Of a stretch of 14,625 nt of DNA, positions 5,677 through 12,900 are shown piece by piece (the first letter of the stretch is position 1; every line of letters starts with the position of its first letter). The stretch is from the NCBI GenBank assembly GCA_036398095.1, contig DASWHR010000030.1:1-14625 (forward strand), written 5' to 3'. This DNA comes from DASWHR01 sp036398095. Its GTDB lineage: Bacteria > Actinomycetota > AC-67. The notes under the pieces are model-generated. The model worked only from the letters and a program-made list of their open reading frames with translations, was not told the DNA's origin and did not search any database. Both the position numbers and the translations under genes were made by a program.

Positions 5677-7620
5677 ATGAAACGGCGCACGAACAGCTCG
5701 CTGATCGTATTCCTTGTATTGCTTGCCGCGGTGGTCGTCCCTGCGAGCGGTGCGCCGCTGGCCGAGATCTCGCTCGGCTTCGCGCACGAAGCCTCCTTCG
5801 ACGACGATGACGGCGGCTGGACTGCCAGCCCGGTGCCGCCGCCGCCGGTGCGCCTGTATCCGATCGGAAGCTGGGAGTGGGGCACTCCCACGAGCGGCCC
5901 GGGCGCTGCGGCGAGCGGGTCGAACGTGTGGGCAACCAATCTCGACGGCGACTACGGCTCGCGCGAATGCGCGGCGATCCTTTCGCCGCCGATCGCGATT
6001 CCCGACGGCGTTCCCGCCGCGATCTCGTTGCAGCACTGGCTTCACTCCGAGCGGCTGACGTCGGGCTCGTTCCCGCTGCAGGATGCCGGACGCCTCTTCG
6101 TCACGCCCGACGGTGGAGACACGCTCGTCGAGCTGGCGCCCAATCAAGGCTACGACGCGGCCATGTCCACCGACGCGCGACGATGCTTCGACGACGTCGC
6201 GAGCGGCGCGCTGGGGCTCGGGGGACCCACAGGAACGACACCGCCTCCGCCTGCCTACGAAACGCTGAGCGCCGACCTGTCGTCCTACGCGGGGCAGACG
6301 ATCCAAGTTGCGATCTCGTTCGGATCCAGCAGCGCGAATCACCGCGCCGGCTGGTACATCGACGATGTCGCCGTCACGATCGACGGCAGCACCGCCACGG
6401 AAGACTTCGAGTCCTCCGACGGCGGATTCACGCTGATCAGCACGCGCAAGCATCCCGGCCCGGCCAAAGGATGGAACCACGGCGTGGCCGCGTCCGGCCC
6501 TGCGAACACATCGCCGCTGTGGGCGACCAACACCGAAGGCGACTACGGGCACGACGAATGCGCGACGGTGGAAAGCCCAAAGTTCCAGGTCGGATCCGAG
6601 CTGCTCGGAACGGCCAACGAGGTCGCTGCGACCGCCGGCTTGCCGCCCGTCGCCATCGCGAAGCTTCAGTGGAAGCACTGGTTCCGCTCGAACTCGATCT
6701 ATGGGGCGGGGCTGATCCTGGTCGGTTCGGATGACGGCTATCAGGTCCTGACGCCGAACCAGGGGTATCCGTCCACGATCACCACCACAAACCTCGACGC
6801 GCGGGCCGGACTGCTCGCATGCCTCGGTGGCGACGGGTCGCAGCGCGTCTACTCGGGTCTGCATCAGTCGCTGAACACCTCGATGGTCGATCTCAGCGCC
6901 GACCTGACGCCGTGGATCGGGAAGGAAATTTCGATCCGCTTCCTGTTCGCGTCGGTGTGGACGCCGCTGAACCCGACGACGCAGCTCGGCTGGTACGTCG
7001 ACGACATCGCTGCCGAGGTCGTGCTGGCGCCGTCGCTTCCCGATGGCGTCGTGATTCCCGAGATCGACACGACCCGCACGATGGCGCCCGGCTGGACGAG
7101 CGGCGGCACGCTGTCGTCGTGGGAGTGGGGGACCGCGACCGTGGGCCCGTCGGGCGAGACCACGCTGGCGACGAACCTGGACGGCGACCACAACGCGTCC
7201 GAGTGCAGCACCGTCACCTCGCCGGCGATTCCCGGTGCGTTGCTGTCGGCGAACGCGACGCTGACGTTCGATCACTGGTACCGGATCGCGAGCGTCACGA
7301 CGAGCACGGCGTGGTCGGGGGGCGTCGTGTTGATCTCGACCGACCAGGGCGAGACGTGGCAGTACCTCGATCTGCCGGAATACACGCGCAACGCCCAGTT
7401 CTCGCCGTTGCAGGGGTGCCTGTCCTCGCACGGCCTTGCGCCGGCCTCGCGGGTGTTCTCGGGCAACAAGCCGACGTTCGATCCGGTCACGGTGGACCTG
7501 GGGGCGTTCCTGGGAGCCGACACGATCCAGGTTCGGTTCCTCTTCGGCGCTTACACGAGCCTGACCGAGGAGGGCTGGTACCTGCGCAGCGTCGACCTTG
7601 CCGGCGTGAAGCTTCTGTAG
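5677..7620 (+). CDS. Secreted protein with three related extracellular beta-type modules
   Basis: This is a 647-residue exported protein. ATG 5677 follows a strong GGAGGGGGA site. The N-terminus MKRRTNSSLIVFLVLLAAVV, ending near ASGAPLA, is a clear signal peptide. Three modules follow, with cores near residues 64, 264 and 480. Each has a W-rich or W-containing opening (SWEWGTPTSGP, KGWNHGVAASGP, SWEWGTATVGP), then ATNxxGDxxxxEC and SPxI or SPxF, then an HW(L/F/Y)(H/R)-type strand, a second Cys, and an end GWY(I/V/L) with DD in modules 1 and 2. The layout resembles jelly-roll modules seen in secreted peptidases such as immune inhibitor A, but no HExxH protease motif is visible. No membrane anchor or sorting signal is seen at the C-terminus. 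It sits inside a conserved housekeeping gene order. A binding or adhesion role is possible; the function is unknown. Confidence 0.82.
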   Translation: MKRRTNSSLIVFLVLLAAVVVPASGAPLAEISLGFAHEASFDDDDGGWTASPVPPPPVRLYPIGSWEWGTPTSGPGAAASGSNVWATNLDGDYGSRECAAILSPPIAIPDGVPAAISLQHWLHSERLTSGSFPLQDAGRLFVTPDGGDTLVELAPNQGYDAAMSTDARRCFDDVASGALGLGGPTGTTPPPPAYETLSADLSSYAGQTIQVAISFGSSSANHRAGWYIDDVAVTIDGSTATEDFESSDGGFTLISTRKHPGPAKGWNHGVAASGPANTSPLWATNTEGDYGHDECATVESPKFQVGSELLGTANEVAATAGLPPVAIAKLQWKHWFRSNSIYGAGLILVGSDDGYQVLTPNQGYPSTITTTNLDARAGLLACLGGDGSQRVYSGLHQSLNTSMVDLSADLTPWIGKEISIRFLFASVWTPLNPTTQLGWYVDDIAAEVVLAPSLPDGVVIPEIDTTRTMAPGWTSGGTLSSWEWGTATVGPSGETTLATNLDGDHNASECSTVTSPAIPGALLSANATLTFDHWYRIASVTTSTAWSGGVVLISTDQGETWQYLDLPEYTRNAQFSPLQGCLSSHGLAPASRVFSGNKPTFDPVTVDLGAFLGADTIQVRFLFGAYTSLTEEGWYLRSVDLAGVKLL

Positions 7621-7629
7621 GTTCATCGC

Positions 7630-7666
7630 GCCCGCGAAAGGGTCCAATTGTGACCCTTTCGCGGGC
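7630..7666 (+). terminator. 15-bp perfect inverted repeat downstream of the secreted-protein gene
   Basis: GCCCGCGAAAGGGTC (7630-7644) pairs perfectly with GACCCTTTCGCGGGC (7652-7666) around CAATTGT. It begins 10 nt after the stop codon. There is no T tract on either side, so this is at best a U-less terminator of the type described for high-GC bacteria; it could also block 3' exonucleases. The position, between two transcription units, supports a 3'-end role. Confidence 0.6.
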
Positions 7667-7681
7667 CCCCCTGCTCCTTGC

Positions 7682-7687
7682 TAGAAT
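7682..7687 (+). promoter_or_regulatory. Candidate -10 element for rplY
   Basis: TAGAAT matches the TATAAT consensus at five of six positions and lies 40 nt before the GTG start, with GGAGGT (7710-7715) in between. No good -35 hexamer is present at 16-18 nt upstream, where the right arm of the terminator-like hairpin lies. A promoter here would restart transcription of rplY-pth after the inserted secreted-protein gene. Confidence 0.35.
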
Positions 7688-7721
7688 TCGCCGCTGATTT
7701 TCCTTCTTCGGAGGTGGACAA

Positions 7722-8396
7722 GTGGAGCTCACGCTAGAAGCCGAGATCCGGCACGACGCCGGCAAGGGTGTCGCCCGCAAGTTGCGGGCCGCCGGCAAGG
7801 TTCCGGGTGTCGTCTACGGCGCCGGCAGCGCTGCGACCGCGATCGCGGTCGACCGGCGCACGCTCACGCATGCCTTGGCCACCGACGCGGGTCTGAACGT
7901 GCTGATCGACCTCAAGGTCGGCAGCGACACGTATCTGACGCTCGCCCGCGAATTGCAGCGCGACCCGATTCGCGGCGACATCAAGCATGTGGACTTCGTC
8001 AAGATCGATCGTGACACGGCCATCGAGGTCGAGATTCCGATCCACGTGGAAGGCGACTCGCGCGGCGTCCGCGAAGGCGGCGTCGTCGAGCACCACATCT
8101 GGACCGTGCGCGTGTCCTGCAAGCCGGGCAACGTCCCCGGGTCCATCACCGTGGACATCACCGACGTCGGCTTGCACGAGCATGTCAAGGTTGGGCAACT
8201 GACGGCCCCGGAAGGCGTCGAAATCCTGACCGATCCGGAAGAGAACATCGTCACGATCGCCACGCCGCAAGTGCTCAAACTCGAAGCCGAACTCGAGCAG
8301 CCCGGAATGGAGCCGGCCGCGGAGGGCGTGGCCGAACCGGCCGCCGCCGAAGCCGCGGAGGTGCCGCCGGCCGCCGAGGGCGGCGAAGAGTCCTAG
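7722..8396 (+). CDS. rplY: 50S ribosomal protein L25/general stress protein CTC
   Basis: L25 of the CTC type binds the 5S rRNA in the large ribosomal subunit. GTG 7722 is preceded by GGAGGT with 6-nt spacing. The 224-residue product has an N-terminal 5S-binding domain (about 1-95) with KGVARKLRAAGKVPGVVYG and LQRDPIRGDIKHVDFVKID. The C-terminal TL5-type domain (about 98-190) includes VEIPIHVEGDSRGVREGG, CKPGNVPGSITVDIT and HVKVGQL. A low-complexity acidic tail rich in Ala, Glu and Pro closes the protein from about residue 195. Length and two-domain build fit the CTC class, not the short E. coli L25. It keeps the conserved order prs, rplY, pth, except that a secreted-protein gene separates it from prs. 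Confidence 0.95.
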   Translation: MELTLEAEIRHDAGKGVARKLRAAGKVPGVVYGAGSAATAIAVDRRTLTHALATDAGLNVLIDLKVGSDTYLTLARELQRDPIRGDIKHVDFVKIDRDTAIEVEIPIHVEGDSRGVREGGVVEHHIWTVRVSCKPGNVPGSITVDITDVGLHEHVKVGQLTAPEGVEILTDPEENIVTIATPQVLKLEAELEQPGMEPAAEGVAEPAAAEAAEVPPAAEGGEES

Positions 8397-8397
8397 C

Positions 8398-8423
8398 CCG
8401 CCGTGCCCCTGTGGGGCCGGCGG
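8398..8423 (+). other. Intercistronic rplY-pth hairpin
   Basis: CCGCCG (8398-8403) pairs with CGGCGG (8418-8423), and GCCCC (8405-8409) pairs with GGGGC (8413-8417). This gives 11 GC pairs with one bulged T (8404) and a TGT loop. It begins two nucleotides after the rplY stop. It has no T tract. It may stabilise rplY mRNA or tune pth expression, and it would bury the alternative pth start GTG 8403. Confidence 0.55.
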
Positions 8424-8444
8424 CGCGAGCGATCCGGCGATCCG

Positions 8445-9026
8445 ATGGCGGGACCGGTCTGGCTGGTCGCCGGCCTTGGCAATCCCGGACCGGAATACGA
8501 TCGCACGCGCCATAACATCGGCTTTCGCGTGCTCGACCGCGTCGCCGTCGAACTGGGCGCCGCGAAGTTCAAGCGCGGCAAAGCCTCGGCGGTGGTCGCC
8601 GAGACGCGCGACGGCGATGCGCGCGTGATCCTGGTCAAGCCGACCACTTACATGAACCTGTCCGGGCAAGCCGTCGCGCCGCTCGCCAAGTACTACAAGG
8701 CCGATCCCGAGCGGATCGTGGCCGTCCACGACGAGATCGATCTTCCGTTCGGACAGATTCAGGTCAAGATCGCAGGCGGGAGCGCCGGCCACAACGGAAT
8801 CAAGTCGCTGGTGTCCTCGCTCGGCACGAACGAGTTCGTCCGGCTTCGGATCGGCGTCGGCCGGCCGAGCGGCCGCAAGGAAGCCGCCGACCACGTCCTG
8901 GATACGTTCGGCAAGGCCGAGGAGAAGGAATTGCCGGTCGTGGTGGCCGAAGCCTGCGATGCCGTCCTTTCGATCCTGCGGGAGGGCCCCGAGCGGGCCC
9001 AGAACCGGATCAACACCCGGAATTAG
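8445..9026 (+). CDS. pth: Peptidyl-tRNA hydrolase
   Basis: Pth recycles tRNA by cleaving peptidyl-tRNA that drops off the ribosome. The 193-residue form from ATG 8445 matches the usual length (about 194). Key residues are present: Asn13 in GLGNPG, catalytic His23 in RTRHNIGF, VKPTTYMNLSGQAV, and Asp96 in VHDEIDLPFG. GGSAGHNGIKSL, the tRNA-binding segment, follows. GTG 8403 is an in-frame alternative giving 207 residues, but it adds an Arg-rich stretch not typical of the family and lies in a strong hairpin, so ATG 8445 is preferred although its ribosome binding site is weak. The gene follows rplY by 48 nt and is probably co-transcribed with it. Confidence 0.94.
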   Translation: MAGPVWLVAGLGNPGPEYDRTRHNIGFRVLDRVAVELGAAKFKRGKASAVVAETRDGDARVILVKPTTYMNLSGQAVAPLAKYYKADPERIVAVHDEIDLPFGQIQVKIAGGSAGHNGIKSLVSSLGTNEFVRLRIGVGRPSGRKEAADHVLDTFGKAEEKELPVVVAEACDAVLSILREGPERAQNRINTRN

Positions 9027-9091
9027 AAAACAATTCTTCCCAACGGTGGTTTTTCCGGCTCGGGTGCCACAAACTGTGCGAAGGCGGACCA

Positions 9092-9107
9092 ATATCCGGG
9101 GGGATAT
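9092..9107 (+). other. Small GGGG-loop inverted repeat at a ribosome binding site
   Basis: ATATCC (9092-9097) and GGATAT (9102-9107) flank GGGG, a 6-bp hairpin. The GGGGGGA Shine-Dalgarno-like tract (9098-9104) for ATG 9113 lies in its loop and right arm. It could be an operator or a translational hairpin; the short stem could also be chance. Confidence 0.3.
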
Positions 9108-9112
9108 CACCT

Positions 9113-9820
9113 ATGAAAGACAAGGCTGAGATCGCGGCTGTCGTCGTGATCGTGCTCGGTGTCGTGCTGATCGGCGGACTCGTCGTCAACGAGCAGCGCA
9201 AAGGCGAGGTGCGCGTCGAAGGAACCCGCTTCACGCAACCAACTCCTCCCGCACCGATCGAGACGCAGACGTTTGTGATCCCCACGATCGACTCGACGAT
9301 CGTGCCGCCGACGCCAACTCCGACGGCCGCGGCCACGCCGGCCGTTACCGCTTCGCCGGCCGCGACGGCCACCGCGACCGCCGCGCCGACGACCGCCGCG
9401 CGTCCGGCCGGGGCGGCCGCCTACGACCTTTCGGTGAGCTGCATGACCACACTGACCTACAGCGACGGCACGACCGGGCCGGGCGGCGCCAAGCAGTTGC
9501 GCGGTCCCGTTCGAGCCGGCGCGCGCCACACCTATGAGTTCCGCTTCGACCGCGATCAGGGCGCCAAGCAAGCCGACGCGCAGGAGACGCGCTGCGTCAT
9601 CGACACCAATCGCACGCGATCCGGCAGCGAGCCGAATCTTCGCATCAAGCTCGGATGCGACGGCGAAGGGACCTACGAGTCCCCGCCGCCGACGCCCAGC
9701 ACCAATGTGATCTCTCGCGTGTGGCGTCCCGTGGAACTGCTCGACGGCTTCGCCCACGTGATGCGCTCGAAGCCCGGGCAAATCACCGAACGAACCACCT
9801 GTTTGCTCGAAGTCGTCTAG
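9113..9820 (+). CDS. Membrane-anchored protein with Pro/Thr/Ala stalk and Cys-containing outer domain
   Basis: This is a 235-residue protein starting at ATG 9113. A short cytoplasmic head (MKDKAE) leads into one hydrophobic segment at about residues 6-26 (AAVVVIVLGVVLIGGLVV), which could be a signal anchor. A Pro/Thr/Ala-rich stalk at about 60-104 (TPTPTAAATPAVTASPAATA) looks like an extended, possibly glycosylated spacer. The outer domain, about 105-235, has four Cys (in VSCMTT, TRCVID, LGCDGE and TTCLLE), enough for two disulfides, and beta-type strands. I recognise no family. It sits between pth and mfd, where conserved gene order would not need it. Its TAG stop lies within the left CTAG flank of the inverted-repeat element downstream. 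Surface display is well supported; the role is unknown. Confidence 0.75.
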   Translation: MKDKAEIAAVVVIVLGVVLIGGLVVNEQRKGEVRVEGTRFTQPTPPAPIETQTFVIPTIDSTIVPPTPTPTAAATPAVTASPAATATATAAPTTAARPAGAAAYDLSVSCMTTLTYSDGTTGPGGAKQLRGPVRAGARHTYEFRFDRDQGAKQADAQETRCVIDTNRTRSGSEPNLRIKLGCDGEGTYESPPPTPSTNVISRVWRPVELLDGFAHVMRSKPGQITERTTCLLEVV

Positions 9821-9931
9821 GAGGGCGCTGAAATAGGCTGACCCGTGCTCGGCCGGACGCAGATCATCGCTGGTCGGAAAGTTGCAGTCGGGTGTGCTTG
9901 CATACAGAACACCCAGTATTTCAGCACCCTC
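9821..9931 (+). mobile_element. Possible 111-nt miniature inverted-repeat element (MITE) flanked by CTAG
   Basis: GAGGGCGCTGAAATA (9821-9835) and TATTTCAGCACCCTC (9917-9931) are terminal inverted repeats matching at 14 of 15 positions. CTAG flanks both sides (9817-9820 and 9932-9935), as expected for a 4-nt target duplication; CTAG fits the YTAR target known for the IS5 subgroup. There is no convincing ORF inside. An inner hairpin, GGGTGT (9890-9895) with ACACCC (9909-9914), abuts the right arm. Because CTAG is itself palindromic, the whole could instead be a 19-bp imperfect palindrome acting as an RNA structure. The strand is arbitrary. Confidence 0.55.
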
Positions 9932-9948
9932 CTAGTACACTGCGTGTA

Positions 9949-9974
9949 AGCCCCGGGTCGCGCGATTCGGGGCT
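9949..9974 (+). other. Hairpin immediately upstream of mfd
   Basis: AGCCCCG (9949-9955) pairs with CGGGGCT (9968-9974), and three more pairs (two G-U and one T-A) extend the stem to 10 bp around CGCGCG. It ends 8 nt before GTG 9983, and no ribosome binding site of note lies between. It may be a weak terminator or a control element limiting mfd translation. Confidence 0.4.
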
Positions 9975-9982
9975 CACTTCGC

Positions 9983-12900
9983 GTGTCTATGGATCTTTCT
10001 CGCATCCTCTCCGATGTCGCGGTCTCGCCGGTCTTGGCCGAGGCCGTGGATGCGCTTGCGCTCCGGCAGGCGGTGACCGTCGCGGATCAGGCGCGCAGCC
10101 TGCTGCCGGCCGTCTGGTCGCTCGACGCATCGCGGCCGCCGATGCTGCTGATCGCGCCGAGCTCGCGCGACGCCGAGCGGATCGCGGCCGAAATCAACGC
10201 GTGGCGCGCCGGCGGCGCCGTCCTGTTTCCCGCATGGGAGACGCTTCCCCACGAGCGCCTGTCGCCGCGCGCCGAGACGATCGGCATCCGGCTGGAGGCG
10301 CTGTGGCGCCTGCGCGTCCCGCCCGAAGACGGCATCGCGCCGAAGGTGATCGTCGCGCCGGTCCGCGCGGCGATCCAGCGAATGACGCCCGGCGTGGACA
10401 CGCTCAGCCCGATCGTGGTCCGCACGGGTGAATGGCTCGACGCGAGCGATCTGGCCGCGCGGTTGTCGGCCGCGCAGTACGAGCGCGTCGACATGGTCTC
10501 GCGCCGCGGCGAGTTCGCGGTGCGCGGCGGCTTGGTCGACGTGTTCCCGGCGACGGCCGACCATCCGGTGCGGCTGGACTTCTTCGGCGACGAGATCACC
10601 TCGATGCGCGAGTTCGCGGTCTCGTCGCAACGTTCGATCCGGGACGTCGAGCGAGTCGCGGCGTTCCCCTGCCGCGAACTGATCCCGACCGACGAGGTTC
10701 GCGGCCGCGCCATCGCCGCGGTCGAGCGCGCGCCGCATCTTCGTCCCGAGCTGATGCGCCTTGCCGAGGGCATCACCTTCGAAGGCATGGAAGCGCTCAT
10801 CGAAGTGCTATGGGACACGCTGCCGGTCCTGCGCGAGATCCTGCCCGAGCACACGCTCACGGTCGTGATCGAGCCGAAGCGCACCGCCGACCGCGCAGCC
10901 GAGATGCTCCGAGAAGTCGAGGCGATGCGCGAAGCGATGTGGGCGGCGGCGGCCGACGGCGCGCGTCCGCCGGCCGACAACACCTACGCCGAGCTGGACG
11001 CCGCGATCGGACCCGAACCGCGTGCCGCGCTCACGCCGTTCCGCGGCGACTGGCCGGCGCTGGACGCCGCGCCGTGGGAGCAGCGCGACGTCGGGGGCGT
11101 GGCGGCCGAAGCGCGGCGGCTGCTGCAAGGCGGCGCGCGACTGATCGTGGCGGCCGAAGCGCACGGATCGGCCGATCGCATCCGCGAGCTGCTCGCCGGC
11201 CACGAGCTGTTCCTTCCTCGCTACGACGGCGGCAAGCTGCCCGCCGCGCGCGGCGCCGTCGCCGTCGCGCCGATCGACGAAGGCTTCGTGGCCGAATCGA
11301 TCGGTCTGGCGGTCGTCGGCGAGCACGACCTGTTCGGCAAGCGCCGTCCGCATCGCGAGCCGAAAGCCGCGCGCCGCAGCATCATCACGCTCGAACTGGA
11401 ATCCGGCGATCTGGTCGTGCACTCGATCCACGGCATCGGCCGCTACAGCGGGATGGTCACGCGCGAAGTCGGCACCGGCAAGAACGACTATCTGGTGCTC
11501 GAGTACGCGGAGGGCGACACGCTCTACGTGCCGGCCGACGCGCTGGATCTGGTCACCAAGTACGTCGGCGGGGAGCCGCCGAAGCTGCACCGTCTCGGCG
11601 GCAAGGATTGGGACAAGCAGAAGTCCAGGGTGAAAAGGGCCGTGCGCGACATGGCCGACGAGCTCATCAAGCTCTACAGCACGCGCGCCTCGGCGCAGGG
11701 GCACGCGTTCGGCGGCGACACGCCGTGGCAGCGCGAACTGGAAGACGCCTTTCCCTACATCGAGACCCGCGACCAGCTCGCGGCGATCGAAGACGTCAAG
11801 GCCGACATGGAACGGGCAGCGCCGATGGACCGGCTCGTGTGCGGCGACGTCGGCTTCGGCAAGACCGAGATCGCGATCCGGGCCGCATTCAAAGCCGTCG
11901 CCGACGGCAAGCAGGTCGCGGTGCTCGTCCCGACGACGCTGCTGGCGCAGCAGCACTACGCGACCTTCGGCGAGCGGTTCGCGCCGTTTCCCGTTCGCGT
12001 CGCGGTCCTGTCTCGCTTCGTGACGGCGAAGGAACAGAAGAAGCTGACCGATGAGATCGCCGCCGGCAAGGTGGACGTGGTGATCGGCACGCACCGGCTG
12101 CTCGGCAAGGACGTGATCTTCGCGGATCTCGGCCTTTTGGTCGTGGACGAAGAGCAGCGGTTCGGCGTCGCGCACAAAGAGGCGATCAAGAAGCTCAAGA
12201 CGAACATCGATGTGCTGACGATGACGGCGACGCCCATTCCGCGGACGTTGGAGATGTCGATGTCGGGCATCCGCGACCTGTCGGTGATCGACACGCCGCC
12301 CGAAGACCGGCATCCGGTGCTCACGTTCGTCGGCGCGTTCGACGAGCCGACCGCCGCCGCCGCGATCCGCCGCGAAATGCTCCGCGAAGGACAGGTCTTC
12401 TACGTGCACAACCGGGTGCACGACATCGAACGCTCGACGCAGACGATCCGCCGGCTCGTTCCCGAAGCGCGCATCGGCGTCGCGCACGGGCAGATGAGCG
12501 AACGCCAGCTCGAAAAGGTCATGCTCGACTTCTGGGATCGCGAATACGACGTGCTGGTGTCGACCACGATCATCGAATCGGGCTTGGACATCCCGACGGC
12601 GAACACGATCATCGTGGACCGTTCGGATCAGCTGGGCTTGTCGCAGATGTATCAGCTTCGCGGCCGCGTCGGCCGGGCGCGCGAACGTGCCTATGCGTAC
12701 TTCTTCTTCCCCCCGGAGCGGTCGCTGACCGAAGCGTCGCATGCGCGGCTCAGCGCGCTCAGCCAGCACACCGAGCTGGGCAGCGGACTGCAGATCGCGC
12801 TTCGCGACCTCGAGATCCGCGGCGCCGGCAACCTGCTCGGCGGCGCGCAGCACGGCCACATCGCCAGCGTCGGCTTCGACTTGTACGTGCGGATGCTCGC

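Noticed and set aside
5677..7620. M6-type metalloprotease
   Set aside because: The modules resemble those attached to such peptidases, but no HExxH zinc motif or prodomain is present.
5653..7647. 664-codon open frame on the - strand
   Set aside because: It lies opposite the secreted-protein gene, is Arg/Gly/Val/Asp rich without any domain, and is the expected mirror of a high-GC coding frame. The + strand product has a signal peptide and repeats.
9027..9060. Possible intrinsic terminator after pth (T5 run near 9050)
   Set aside because: The sequence before the T run offers only a 3-bp CCA/TGG stem, too weak to call.
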